From: Azonexus sp.
GTDB taxonomy: Bacteria > Pseudomonadota > Gammaproteobacteria > Burkholderiales > Rhodocyclaceae
Reading direction: 5' to 3'
Assembly (NCBI GenBank): GCA_031274715.1
Contig: JAISPT010000067.1
Location: forward strand, 50,289-114,288
DNA length: 64,000 nt
Part shown: in pieces, positions 45,267 through 54,463 of the stretch
Layout of the letters: each line of letters starts with the position of its first letter
Numbering within the stretch: position 1 is the stretch's first letter
Translations under genes and position numbers: made by a program
The notes under the pieces: generated by a model
Told to the model about the DNA's origin: nothing
What the model saw: only the letters and a program-made list of their open reading frames with translations
The model's database searches: none

Positions 45267-47438
45267 CTATTTTTTTTTCGGCGTACGGCGCAGGCGCACC
45301 TTGACTGCCGCCAGCGCAACTCCGATCCCGCGACCGCCCATCTTGGCCAGCCGGCCGGCCATTTCTTTGATCGCCAGTGCACAACCGAACACCGTGCGCG
45401 GGTTATAGGCAATGATGCCCCTGCGCTCCCGCCGGTCGCTCATCCAAGTCTGCTTGTATTTGTCATCGCCGATCAGGAAGTCGACTTCCTTGACTTGGTC
45501 GCCCTCAATGACTTGCTGCATCAGGAAACCGGTCAGCACCGTCCCCGGCGAATAGGCAGAAAAGGCTTTGTGGTAAGCCACCTTGTAGATACTAGCCTTG
45601 CCTTGGCCGACCATCCACAACTGCGCGGCGATCGGCCGCCCCTGCAGGCAGGCAATGCCGAGCCGCAGCATGCCGTTGGCGGCCAGCAAGCGGATCAGCG
45701 AAGGCACAAAATCGGGATAAGGCTCAGGTTTCTTCCAACTGGCCGCGTAGACCTCTTCGAAGGCGGCGATGCCCGCCTCGACCCCAGCAGCATCACTGAC
45801 CAGTTCGAGCGTGCCCCCATCGGCCACGAATTTCTTGGTCCTCCGCTTAACGGCACTGCGCAGGTTGGCACTACGCTGGCGCAGATAATCCTCCCAACCG
45901 CCCCGCACCTCGAGGAACCAATTGTCGAAGCAGAAGAACGTCAACGGAATCCAGCCGATGGCGCGCAATTCGTTCAGCAGCACGCCATAGCTCGGCAATT
46001 CGGGATCCATCGGCGCGAAACGCATCATGTGAGCGCCGCGATTTTCCCGTGTCGCCGCGTTCAGCAGATGACGTACTGCCAGCGGATCGCAATCCTGCCC
46101 GAGCAGCGGCGAGTACAGGGAAGTGTAGTAATTGCTCAGCGATTCCAGAGTACGCAGGCAACCCTGGCGAATCCGGCGCAGCGGCAGGACCGCCCGCGCC
46201 TGTCCGTTGTCGGCGAGATAGTAGTAGCGGACGTCGGCATCGCCGGGGTAGACCTGTCGTTGCAGCAAAGCGAACCAGTCGATCGATACATCGAGGTTGC
46301 CGCCCAGCGCAAATTCCCCGAACGGCCATTCGCCTTCCGGAAATTCATCGAGCCGAGTGCAACAGCGGACATCGACCGGCGGTGTTTTGCTTTCCGGCTG
46401 GCGCATACGTCGCGAACAAAGCAGTTGGCGCTTCGCCGTCCGGAACAACGTATAGGCGACGATGGCGTAATCACTGCGGAATAGCTGGACGCTGTGGACG
46501 GCACAGCCGAAGGCCGACCACTCGGCCTGGTCGCGTGTGGCGTTGGCGTAGAACTTGACGACCCGCTGCGGCTGCTCGGCCAATTCCCTTTCGAGCAGCT
46601 GGTACAGCAACAGCTGGCCGGGAGCGAACTGAGACAGCGTCTCGTCGTAGGTAGTCTTGAGAATCACCAGCATGCGCGCGTTATCAATCAGCAGGCAGGA
46701 AGCAGCCAGTTGCCCGGCGATTGCCATTTCGTAAACCTCGGCCTGTCCAGTGGCGGCAAAGCGGGTAAGCACTTCGGCATAGAAACTTCCTTGGAGGCTG
46801 CCCATCGAGACGGCCGTACCCGCCACCTCTTTCCACCCGGCACTCTCCAATTCACCGAAACGGGCCATGCTGTCGGCTATATCCTCCTGTTCGCGCCAGG
46901 AAGACAACACGAAGGTACCAACCTCCCGCTCCGGGCGATTACTGTAGCGACTGATATTGCTGGGCAGATTCTTCGGGCGCTGCTGCCAGTACACATCGAA
47001 ACCGTTCCCCGGCACGACATCAACGGTGCTGGCATGCGGGGAAATGACGATCTGCCCCCGAACCTGGGCAAAAGACGGGGCATAGCGCGGGTCGACGGCA
47101 TGGAATTCGATGCACCAGGCAAAACCGGGCAGCGCCTTCAGCAGGCTTTGCAGCAATGTGGCGTCGGCGACCAGGATCGGCGTGACCGGCGCCTGCACCG
47201 GCCGGAAAATGACCCAGCGCCCCTGGCCGTACGGTTGCAGAATCAAGGCACCGCGCACGACACCCTGTTCGCGATACAGACAAAGGCGCTCGCTGCCCTT
47301 GGCAAAGTACTTGAGCAGCGGGCCAACGAAACGGCTGTCGAAATACGGATAACCGTCGTACAACGCGTTGTTCAGGCGGTCCCAGTCGGCCGCATGATTG
47401 GCGAACGTGGTAGTCGCCGGCAGGAACTCCCAACTCAT
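45267..47438 (-). CDS. Tandem GNAT/FemAB-like acyltransferase (two domains)
   Basis: 723 residues in which a first GNAT/FemAB-like module (about 1-350: GSFYAEVLTRFAATGQAEVYEMAIAGQLAASCLLI) is followed by a second (about 370-690: FFCFDNWFLEVRGGWEDYLRQRSANLRSAVKRR and QGRPIAAQLWMVGQGKASIYKVAYHKAFSAYSPGTVL). The second matches the CelD/BcsL type common in EPS loci. The C-terminus is basic and the last codons fall in a run of nine A. Role is probably N-acylation or aminoacylation of a sugar or amine made by neighbouring enzymes. Confidence 0.8.
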   Translation of the reverse strand: MSWEFLPATTTFANHAADWDRLNNALYDGYPYFDSRFVGPLLKYFAKGSERLCLYREQGVVRGALILQPYGQGRWVIFRPVQAPVTPILVADATLLQSLLKALPGFAWCIEFHAVDPRYAPSFAQVRGQIVISPHASTVDVVPGNGFDVYWQQRPKNLPSNISRYSNRPEREVGTFVLSSWREQEDIADSMARFGELESAGWKEVAGTAVSMGSLQGSFYAEVLTRFAATGQAEVYEMAIAGQLAASCLLIDNARMLVILKTTYDETLSQFAPGQLLLYQLLERELAEQPQRVVKFYANATRDQAEWSAFGCAVHSVQLFRSDYAIVAYTLFRTAKRQLLCSRRMRQPESKTPPVDVRCCTRLDEFPEGEWPFGEFALGGNLDVSIDWFALLQRQVYPGDADVRYYYLADNGQARAVLPLRRIRQGCLRTLESLSNYYTSLYSPLLGQDCDPLAVRHLLNAATRENRGAHMMRFAPMDPELPSYGVLLNELRAIGWIPLTFFCFDNWFLEVRGGWEDYLRQRSANLRSAVKRRTKKFVADGGTLELVSDAAGVEAGIAAFEEVYAASWKKPEPYPDFVPSLIRLLAANGMLRLGIACLQGRPIAAQLWMVGQGKASIYKVAYHKAFSAYSPGTVLTGFLMQQVIEGDQVKEVDFLIGDDKYKQTWMSDRRERRGIIAYNPRTVFGCALAIKEMAGRLAKMGGRGIGVALAAVKVRLRRTPKKK

Positions 47439-47551
47439 CGGCTACCTCCCGCGACTGGCGTGCGCAGTACTTTGGCCAGCGCCAGCAGCCAATCCATTTC
47501 TTCGTCGTTCAGCGACCTGGTAATCGAGAGGCACGGTCGGCGCTCCGCGAT
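47439..47551 (-). pseudogene. Possible C-terminal remnant of a lost gene
   Basis: After the hydrolase 1 stop the same frame continues to the next gene and reads CLSITRSLNDEEMDWLLALA followed by KVLRTPVAGGSR and a stop overlapping the next ATG. This resembles the C-terminus of a PLP aminotransferase-type protein (sxTDEExDxxLxxL pattern), but it is short and not diagnostic. Its reading frame and the tight coupling to the downstream gene suggest a real gene end left after a deletion. Confidence 0.3.
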
Positions 47552-48412
47552 TCAGGACGGCAACGCCTGCCGCAGCCAGTCCAGCGTCGCTACCTCGACC
47601 GTCTGCCGCAGGGCGCTCGACGAAAAAGTATGGTCGGCGCCGGGCACGTCGATGCGCGTCAGGCCGGGTCCGGCCAGCGCCTGGGTGGCGATGGCATCGG
47701 CCCGACAGGCTTCGAGGAACTCCTTGGCAGTATAGTCGTCATCGCTGAGAAGCAGCAGCGACGGGCCGGGAAAATGCGCCAGCGCACGCATCATCCGCTT
47801 CTGGAAGGGTTCCGCCGCCACGAAGTCCTCGGTAGCCCTTGCGCGCCGGGCGCGCAGCCAATTGTCGGCCAGACCCCGTACCGCCCGCCCGATTCCCAAC
47901 CGGCCGCTGAGCAGCTTGCGCCAGAACTCCCTTTGCAACAGCCGGCGGACGTAGTAGTGCTTGATATGCGTTCGCGCCAAGGTTGCTTCCGAACGCGCCC
48001 AGGGATTGAGCAGCACCAGACCACCGAGTCCAGCATCCCGAGTACGGTCCCAGTACAGCAAGGCTGCCGTAGCGGCATCACATAGGCCCCACAGCACGAT
48101 CCGTTCGAGTTGGGGACACTGCCGGCGGAAGGCCGCCAGCGCGGCGGCAATATCTTCCTCCACCGCCTCGAAATCGCGCCTCTCGCCGCCGCTGTCGCCC
48201 ATGCCGCGATAATCGAAGCGCATCGCTGGATAGCCGGCCACCGCCAACGCCCGCGCCAGCAACAAGAACTGGCGGTGACTGCCGGCGCGATACTGCGGTC
48301 CGCCAACGACGACCAACACGCCAACCGTCATCGGCACATTCGGCACTGCGACGATGCCGAGCAAGGACTCGCCGGCACAGGGAAAGGTGATGGCCTGTTC
48401 GCAGTAGCTCAT
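47552..48412 (-). CDS. Exosortase A-associated hydrolase 1 (alpha/beta fold)
   Basis: 286 residues from the ATG at 48412, which overlaps the hydrolase 2 stop (ATGA); a longer frame to 48802 lies in hydrolase 2. Features: VGGPQYRAGSHRQFLLLARALA (oxyanion/nucleophile region), RFDYRGMGDSGGE (about 68), LWGLCDAATAALLYW with a Cys at the nucleophile elbow (GLCDAA) and the C-terminal GADHTFSS His. This is one of two hydrolases that always travel with the ligase/decarboxylase set; substrate unknown. Confidence 0.87.
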   Translation of the reverse strand: MSYCEQAITFPCAGESLLGIVAVPNVPMTVGVLVVVGGPQYRAGSHRQFLLLARALAVAGYPAMRFDYRGMGDSGGERRDFEAVEEDIAAALAAFRRQCPQLERIVLWGLCDAATAALLYWDRTRDAGLGGLVLLNPWARSEATLARTHIKHYYVRRLLQREFWRKLLSGRLGIGRAVRGLADNWLRARRARATEDFVAAEPFQKRMMRALAHFPGPSLLLLSDDDYTAKEFLEACRADAIATQALAGPGLTRIDVPGADHTFSSSALRQTVEVATLDWLRQALPS

Positions 48413-49218
48413 GCGTTTCCAACCAAAGCTATCCGCGTCGCGGCAAGCAATTCCGGCGCCTCTTCGATTTCCGTCGTCTGCCAGAAGGCCGGGCCGCGGA
48501 CGACACTGGCCTCGACCGCGAAACCAGCGGCCTGCCACTGCTCGATGCGCTTCACAGCGACCAGCGCCAACGTTGCCTCGTCGCGTAGCGAGGTTTCCAG
48601 CCAGACGACCCGGCCATGACGCCCCGGCGGCGGCAACAGTTCGGCCTGTTCCAAGCCGGCAGCCAGGGTTGGCGCGACTTCGTAGCCGGCAATTTCGACC
48701 GCTTGCCCGGCAGCCAACCGCGAGCGCAGTTGCTCGCCGACCATCTTGGCCTGGCCCGAGGCCATTTCGCTGGCAATCTTCAGGCGCATGAATTGCTGCC
48801 AATGCTGCTTGCCAGAGACGACCGGTTGCCAGAAAAGGAAATCGGCGGCTTCCGGCAACTCCGCGGCGGCCTCAGCCGCCAGTAGGCAACCGGCGCGCAA
48901 ACCCCAGAGCACCAGCGGCGCCGATGAACGCTCGCGCAGATAGCGATAGCCAGCCAGCACATCCACGCGCCAGGCCGCCCAAGTGGCATCGGCGAAATCG
49001 CCGCCGCTGTCGCCGCAGCCGAGCAAATCAACCTGCAGCACGTCGCAGCCAGCGGCGGCCAAAGCCCGCGACTGCAACGCCGCCATGCGCCGTGCCTTGT
49101 TCATTTCCTCGGCGAAGGGATGCAGATAAAGCACCGCAGCCCTGGCTTCTGCCCCGTGCGCTGGGTGGAACAGGCAGAAACGCCTCCCATCGCCAGCGGC
49201 CAGGAAATCGGGCTGCAT
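48409..49218 (-). CDS. Exosortase A-associated hydrolase 2 (alpha/beta fold)
   Basis: 269 residues from the ATG at 49218. Opening MQPDFLAAGDGRRFCLFHP and YLHPFAEEMNKARRMAALQS (about 36-55) are typical of the family. DLLGCGDSGGDFA follows, and a nucleophile-elbow-like LWGLRAGCLLAAE. The usual catalytic Ser is not obvious at the elbow (GLRAG), as seen also in relatives. It lies 16 bp after the acyl carrier protein gene and overlaps hydrolase 1. It may cleave or edit an acyl-carrier-bound product. Confidence 0.87.
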   Translation of the reverse strand: MQPDFLAAGDGRRFCLFHPAHGAEARAAVLYLHPFAEEMNKARRMAALQSRALAAAGCDVLQVDLLGCGDSGGDFADATWAAWRVDVLAGYRYLRERSSAPLVLWGLRAGCLLAAEAAAELPEAADFLFWQPVVSGKQHWQQFMRLKIASEMASGQAKMVGEQLRSRLAAGQAVEIAGYEVAPTLAAGLEQAELLPPPGRHGRVVWLETSLRDEATLALVAVKRIEQWQAAGFAVEASVVRGPAFWQTTEIEEAPELLAATRIALVGNA

Positions 49219-49234
49219 GACAAGCGTTGCCGGA

Positions 49235-49486
49235 TCAGCCGGCCAATTTGGCGTCGACAAATGCAACCAGCGAGCCGACCGTGGCGAAGGTGCTGCCCTC
49301 GATCTCGTCATCGTCGACAGAGAAGCCGAAACGTTCTTCGAAACCGGTAATCAGCGCCACCACGGCCATCGAATCGAGTTCCGGAATGGCCCCCAGCAGA
49401 GGCGTATCCAAAGTATAGGCAACCGCCCGGCCATTCAAACTAAGAACTTCGTCGAGCAGGGACAGTACTTCCTTCTGGGTATTCAA
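49235..49486 (-). CDS. Acyl carrier protein
   Basis: 83 residues with the phosphopantetheine site Ser39 in PELDSMAVV and an acidic helix III. TTG start with AGGAG six bases upstream. It heads the minus-strand operon with the two hydrolases and the tandem GNAT and is divergent from the AMP-forming ligase. It probably carries the acyl or aminoacyl group activated by that ligase. Confidence 0.92.
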   Translation of the reverse strand: MNTQKEVLSLLDEVLSLNGRAVAYTLDTPLLGAIPELDSMAVVALITGFEERFGFSVDDDEIEGSTFATVGSLVAFVDAKLAG

Positions 49487-49777
49487 ACCGTACTCCTAAG
49501 ACAGCCAAATCAGGAGGCCGCATTATAAAGGGAGAATATCGATGCGACCGTGAGATAGGACACGACGCCAATATTGATTTGATCGGATCTCCACCAGCCA
49601 ACCTCGACCAGCGCCCAAAGCCATGTACTGCGGGACAAGCCCTCGGGAAAAACGATACACTGTCCGCCAGCCATCATGATGGAATGTTGACCGTCGACAC
49701 CGCTGACCGCGGCCAGCTGCACGATTCACCCGCATTCCCGACAATCATCAATCCATTGCCGCACACCAAGTGACACC
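49487..49777. promoter_or_regulatory. Divergent promoter region between ACP operon and ligase
   Basis: 291 bp. For the ACP operon a perfect TATAAT lies on the minus strand at 49522-49527. For the ligase, GGGACA (49632-49637) and TACACT (49656-49661) with 18-bp spacing form a candidate promoter. The part from about 49612 to the ligase start is duplicated in decayed form at 55728-55890, and there the same two hexamers and spacing are kept. Confidence 0.5.
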
Positions 49778-51376
49778 ATGACCGATACCTATCTACTGCA
49801 TGAACTGGTCGCCCGTTCCGCCGCCCGCACGCCCGAAGCCACGGCCCTGACCTATGGCCGGGCAGCGTTGACCTATGGCAACCTCCATGAGCAAGTTACC
49901 GGCTTCGCCTCCGGTTTGATGGGGCTGGGCTTGCAGCGTGGCGAGCGCGTCGCGATCTATCTGGAAAAGCGTTTCGAAACCGTCGTCGCCAGCTTCGGCA
50001 CACCGGCGGCCGGTGGTGTCTTCGTCCCGCTCAACCCCCTGCTCAAGCCGGAGCAAGTCGGCTACATCCTGCGTGATTGCAATGTCCGCATGCTGGTCAC
50101 CTCAGCCGAGCGTCTGGCTTTGTTGCAGGAAACACTGACCGCCTGCCACGATCTGCGCGATGTCATCGTGCTCGATAGCGCTGAAGTACCCACGGTGCCC
50201 GGCGGCCTCAATACCCTGCGCTGGAGCGAACTGCTTGCCGCGCCGCTGGTCAGTGGTCACCGAATCATCGATACCGACGTCGTCAGCATTCTGTACACCT
50301 CGGGTAGCACCGGCAAACCGAAAGGCGTAGTGCTCTCGCATCGCAACATGGTAGCCGGCGCCAAGAGTGTCGCCAGCTATCTGGAAAACCATGCCAGCGA
50401 CACGCTGCTGGCCGCCCTGCCGCTGTCCTTCGATGCCGGTTTCAGCCAGTTGACGACGGCTTTCCACGTCGGCGCCCGGGTCGTGCTGCTCAACTACCTG
50501 CTACCGCGCGACGTCATCAAGGCCATCGAGCGCGAAAAGGTGACCGGCCTGACGGCGGTGCCGCCGCTGTACATCCAGTTGACGCAACTGGCCTGGCCGG
50601 AATCCATCAGCGAACATCTGCGCTACTTCGCCAACACCGGTGGTCGCATGCCGCGCGAGACGCTCGATGTGCTGCGCCGCCATCTGCCGCAGAGCAAGCC
50701 TTTCCTGATGTATGGTCTGACCGAGGCTTTCCGCTCAACCTACCTGCCGCCGAGCGAGGTCGACCACCGCCCTGACTCGATCGGCAAGGCCATTCCCAAT
50801 GCCGAAATCCTGGTCCTGCGCGAGGACGGCTCGCCCTGCGCCGCGAACGAGCCGGGCGAACTGGTGCATCGCGGCGCCCTAGTCGGCATGGGTTACTGGA
50901 ACGATCCGGAAAAGACGGCCGAGCGCTATAAGCCACTGCCGGTCCATGCCCCGGGCCGCGAGGCCGGGCTGGTGCTGCCGGAAATCGCCGTCTTCTCCGG
51001 CGACACGGTACGTATGGACGAAGATGGTTTCCTTTATTTCATCGGCCGCCGTGACGAAATGATGAAGACCTCCGGCTACCGCGTCAGCCCAACCGAGGTC
51101 GAGGAAATCCTCTACGCCACCCGAATGGTCGGCGAATGTGTCGCCTTCGGTGTCGACGATGACCGTCTCGGCCAGGCCATTCAGGTCATCGCCACCCCGC
51201 CGGTCAGTGGCAAGCTTGATGTCGCCGAATTGCTCGCCGAATGCCGCTTGCGCATGCCAGCCTACATGGTGCCAGCCGGCATCGAGGTGCGCGACGGGCC
51301 GCTACCGCGCAACCCCAACGGCAAGATCGACCGCAAAACACTGGCCACCGAATGGGTGGCCATCAATGCCGGCTAA
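49778..51376 (+). CDS. Acyl-CoA ligase (AMP-forming), exosortase A system-associated
   Basis: 532-residue ANL-superfamily enzyme. ATP-binding P-loop ILYTSGSTGKPKGVV (about residues 171-185), YGLTEAFRSTYLPP (A5-like, about 310), core DGFLYFIGRRDEMMKTSGYRVSP (A8, about 425-447) and the C-terminal lysine motif NPNGKIDRKTL. It probably loads an acid onto the ACP encoded divergently. In related loci it is followed directly by the PLP decarboxylase; here the two are separated by a 4.5-kb insert with a decayed copy of the ligase ends. Confidence 0.92.
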   Translation: MTDTYLLHELVARSAARTPEATALTYGRAALTYGNLHEQVTGFASGLMGLGLQRGERVAIYLEKRFETVVASFGTPAAGGVFVPLNPLLKPEQVGYILRDCNVRMLVTSAERLALLQETLTACHDLRDVIVLDSAEVPTVPGGLNTLRWSELLAAPLVSGHRIIDTDVVSILYTSGSTGKPKGVVLSHRNMVAGAKSVASYLENHASDTLLAALPLSFDAGFSQLTTAFHVGARVVLLNYLLPRDVIKAIEREKVTGLTAVPPLYIQLTQLAWPESISEHLRYFANTGGRMPRETLDVLRRHLPQSKPFLMYGLTEAFRSTYLPPSEVDHRPDSIGKAIPNAEILVLREDGSPCAANEPGELVHRGALVGMGYWNDPEKTAERYKPLPVHAPGREAGLVLPEIAVFSGDTVRMDEDGFLYFIGRRDEMMKTSGYRVSPTEVEEILYATRMVGECVAFGVDDDRLGQAIQVIATPPVSGKLDVAELLAECRLRMPAYMVPAGIEVRDGPLPRNPNGKIDRKTLATEWVAINAG

Positions 51377-51439
51377 CCACAATTCGCCATCGCCGGGCGC
51401 CAATTCCCGTTCGGTGGCAGGATCCTCCAGGAGCGCGGA

Positions 51440-51580
51440 AGGCGCTTCCAGCGCCAGCTTGCCGGTATCCGGGTGGTGTAGCCCAGTTCCGCGTAAACCT
51501 AGGCGGTACGAGCGTTGGTATCGCTCTTGAGGCGGTCGGCGTAGCCGGGCAGGTTGATGTTCTGAATAGCATCTTCCTTG
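51440..51580 (-). pseudogene. Autotransporter beta-barrel fragment (decayed)
   Basis: On the minus strand the frame reads NINLPGYADRLKSDTNARTA, a stop (TAG), then VYAELGYTT. This matches the autotransporter domain pattern GFxDRLxxDxxARTAQVxxExGY, with the TAG standing where CAG (Gln) is expected. The rest is frameshifted. It lies between the ligase and mgtA and has no start or complete barrel. Confidence 0.5.
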
Positions 51581-51589
51581 CCTGTCTCC

Positions 51590-54355
51590 TCATTGCCAGC
51601 CGTAGCGGCGGAAATAAATGCCCTTCATGGCCTGGGTCAGCCCCATATAGGCCAGCAGGATCAGTGGTAGGAATACGAAGTACAGCGGCGGCAACGCTTG
51701 CAACTTGAAATAGTGCGCCAGTGGCCCCATCGGCAGAAAAATACCGATGGCCATAATCGCTGCCGTCATCAGCAACAGCGGGGTTGACGCCCGGCTCTGG
51801 ATGAACGGCAGTTTCGGCGTGCGGATCATGTGCACGACCAGGGTCTGCGTCAGCAGGCCGACAATGAACCAGCCGGACTGGAACAGGGTCTGCTGTTCCG
51901 GGGTATTGGCGCTGAATACGAACCACATCATGACGAAGGTGGTGATGTCGAAAACCGAGCTGATCGGCCCGAAGAACACCATGAAGCGCCCCACGTCCGC
52001 CGGTTGCCAGCGTTGCGGCTTGGTCAGCAGTTCGTCATCGACATTGTCGAACGGGATAGCGATTTGCGAGATGTCGTACAGCAGATTCTGCACCAGCAGG
52101 TGCATCGGCAACATCGGCAGGAAGGGAATAAAGGCCGAGGCCACCAGCACCGAGAACACGTTGCCGAAGTTGGAGCTAGCCGTCATCTTGATGTACTTGA
52201 GCATGTTGGCAAAGGTGCGGCGGCCTTCCAGCACACCTTCTTCCAGCACCATCAGGCTCTTTTCCAGCAGGATGATGTCGGCGGCTTCCTTGGCAATGTC
52301 CACCGCGGTGTCTACCGAGATACCGATGTCTGCCGTGCGTAGCGCCGGCGCGTCGTTGATGCCGTCGCCCATGAAGCCGACCACGTGGCCGTTGGCTTTC
52401 AAAAAGCCGACGATGCGCTCCTTGTGTACCGGGGTCAGTTTGGCGAACACGTTGTTCGATTCGACCGCTGCGGCCAATGCCTTGTCGCTCATGCGCTCAA
52501 TGTCACTACCTAGCAGGATGCCCTTTTGCTCCAGCCCCACCTCGCGGCAAATCTTGGCCGTCACCAGCTCGTTGTCGCCGGTCAGCACCTTGACCGCCAC
52601 ACCGTGTTCGGCCAGCGCCTTAAGGGCCGGGGCCGTCGATTCTTTCGGTGGATCGAGGAAGGCCACGTAGCCGATCAGGGTCAGCTCACGCTCGTCAGCG
52701 ACGCCGTAGATGTCCTGGGTCGGCGGCGTCTCCTTCATCGCCACCGCCACCACGCGCAGACCCTCTTCATTGAGGTCAGCCGTGACCTGGCGAATCCGCT
52801 CCAGCAACTCGGACGTCAGCAGCTCGGTTTGCTCGCCGTGACGCACCTGCGTGCAAACACTCAGGATTTCCTCGACAGCACCTTTGCAGATCAGCTCATG
52901 GTGATCCTCGCGCTCACTGACCACCACCGACATGCGGCGGCGATTGAAGTCGAACGGAATTTCATCGACCTTGCGGTAGTTCCTAGCCGGTTCCAGTTCG
53001 CGGCGCACCTCGGCGTGTTCCAGCACGGCCACGTCCAGCAAGTTCTTCAGGCCGGTCTGGCAATAGCTGTTGAGCCAGGCCATCTCCAGTACCTCATCGG
53101 ATTCCTCGCCCCAGACATCGACGTGGCGCGCAAGAAAAATCTTGTCCTGCGTCAGCGTGCCAGTCTTGTCGGTGCACAGCACATCCATCGCACCGAAGTT
53201 CTGGATTGCATCCAGCCGCTTGACGATGACCTTACGCCGCGACATCACCACCGCGCCTTTGGCCAACGTCGAGGTGACGATCATCGGCAGCATTTCGGGC
53301 GTCAGGCCCACCGCGATGGACAGCGCAAACAGCAGCGCCTCCATCCAATCGCCCTTGGTGAAACCGTTGAGGAACAGCACCAGCGGTACCATCACCAGCA
53401 TGAAGCGGATCAGCAGCCAGCTCACCTTGTTGACGCCGGACTGGAATGCCGTGGGCGCGCGGTCAGTGGCCGTAACGCGGCTGGCCAGCGCCCCGAAGTA
53501 GGTGGCGTTACCCGTGCTGAGGACAACGGCGGTGGCCGAACCGGACACCACGTTAGTACCCATGAATAGGATGTTATCCAGCTCCAGCGGGTTGATCGCG
53601 CCGGCATCGCACTGCGTGGCGAATTTCTCCACAGGCATCGACTCGCCGGTCATCGCGGCTTGCGCCACAAACAGATCCTTGGCGCTAAGTACGCGGCAAT
53701 CCGCCGGGATCATGTCGCCAGCCGACAGTACGATCACGTCGCCCGGTACCAGGAGCTTGATCGGCACTTCAATCCGCCGCGCGGCCTTGGCGTTGATGCG
53801 CGCGCCGTAATACTGCTCAAAGATCGGCGCGGCATCTTCGGACACATCACGCCGAATCACTGTGGCGGTGTTGCTCACCATCGCCTTGAGCGCATCGGCG
53901 GCCTTGTTGGCTTTGGCCTCCTGCCAGAAGCGCAGCAGCGTCGACAGCACTACCATGGTACCGATCACGATGGTGGCCGTCATGTCGTCGGTCAACCAAG
54001 AAATCGCCGCTAGCAACGTCAACAGCAGGTTGAACGGGTTGCGATACGACAGCCACAGGTGCTGCCACCACAACAGCGGTTTTTCATGATCGACTTCGTT
54101 GAGACCAACGCGCCCGCGGACGGTCTCCGCTTGGACTTCGGTCAAGCCATCATCGTGGCTATCGAGTTGGGTCAGCAGCGCCGCCGGGTCGCTGGTGGCG
54201 GCTGCGACCAGGCTCCTGCTCAGTCCAGCCGGCGGTTCGCGGCTGACGTTGGTTTGCACCAGGGTGTCGAGCAACGCCAAACGGCGGAAATGCCGGGCGA
54301 TACGGCGGGTGCGCAAAAAGCCCGCGAAAAACTCTTTCAGTAGCGTGAAGTTCAT
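51590..54355 (-). CDS. mgtA: Magnesium-transporting P-type ATPase
   Basis: Imports Mg2+ across the inner membrane. 921 residues, P3B type. Phosphorylation motif DKTGTLTQDK (Asp about 392), TGES motif (about 238), TGDNELVTAK (about 595), GDGINDAPALRTADIGISVD (about 655) and ten membrane segments including the C-terminal PTVQ-like set typical of MgtA/MgtB. A structured leader precedes it (54373-54413). It has no link to exopolysaccharide synthesis and sits within an insert that splits the ligase-decarboxylase pair. Confidence 0.93.
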   Translation of the reverse strand: MNFTLLKEFFAGFLRTRRIARHFRRLALLDTLVQTNVSREPPAGLSRSLVAAATSDPAALLTQLDSHDDGLTEVQAETVRGRVGLNEVDHEKPLLWWQHLWLSYRNPFNLLLTLLAAISWLTDDMTATIVIGTMVVLSTLLRFWQEAKANKAADALKAMVSNTATVIRRDVSEDAAPIFEQYYGARINAKAARRIEVPIKLLVPGDVIVLSAGDMIPADCRVLSAKDLFVAQAAMTGESMPVEKFATQCDAGAINPLELDNILFMGTNVVSGSATAVVLSTGNATYFGALASRVTATDRAPTAFQSGVNKVSWLLIRFMLVMVPLVLFLNGFTKGDWMEALLFALSIAVGLTPEMLPMIVTSTLAKGAVVMSRRKVIVKRLDAIQNFGAMDVLCTDKTGTLTQDKIFLARHVDVWGEESDEVLEMAWLNSYCQTGLKNLLDVAVLEHAEVRRELEPARNYRKVDEIPFDFNRRRMSVVVSEREDHHELICKGAVEEILSVCTQVRHGEQTELLTSELLERIRQVTADLNEEGLRVVAVAMKETPPTQDIYGVADERELTLIGYVAFLDPPKESTAPALKALAEHGVAVKVLTGDNELVTAKICREVGLEQKGILLGSDIERMSDKALAAAVESNNVFAKLTPVHKERIVGFLKANGHVVGFMGDGINDAPALRTADIGISVDTAVDIAKEAADIILLEKSLMVLEEGVLEGRRTFANMLKYIKMTASSNFGNVFSVLVASAFIPFLPMLPMHLLVQNLLYDISQIAIPFDNVDDELLTKPQRWQPADVGRFMVFFGPISSVFDITTFVMMWFVFSANTPEQQTLFQSGWFIVGLLTQTLVVHMIRTPKLPFIQSRASTPLLLMTAAIMAIGIFLPMGPLAHYFKLQALPPLYFVFLPLILLAYMGLTQAMKGIYFRRYGWQ

Positions 54356-54372
54356 AATTATTCTCCGGTGCG

Positions 54373-54413
54373 GCCTGCCCGCTTCACGCTATTGAAAGCG
54401 TGCTCAGGCAGGC
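54373..54413 (-). promoter_or_regulatory. Leader hairpin upstream of mgtA
   Basis: In the minus-strand transcript GCCTGCC pairs with GGCAGGC, and inside a small internal loop CACGC pairs with GCGTG around an 8-base loop. It ends 17 bases before the mgtA start. A 12-bp perfect palindrome TATAGGCCTATA at 54441-54452 lies just upstream, in the likely promoter. Whether this is a Mg2+-responsive leader is not known. Confidence 0.45.
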
Positions 54414-54463
54414 TGCCGATATTCAGGGTCTGGCATGATTTATAGGCCTATATGACAAAAAAC

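Noticed and set aside
45256..45283. Run of nine A at the end of the tandem GNAT gene as a phase-variation site
   Set aside because: It encodes only the last lysines before the stop; slippage would merely extend the tail, so no switch is evident.
48413..48802. N-terminal extension of hydrolase 1
   Set aside because: Arg/Gly-rich antisense-type translation lying inside hydrolase 2; the ATGA-coupled start is clear.
49745..49781. Sigma-54 site before the ligase
   Set aside because: GG/GC-like pieces near 49760 on the minus strand do not have the -24/-12 spacing.
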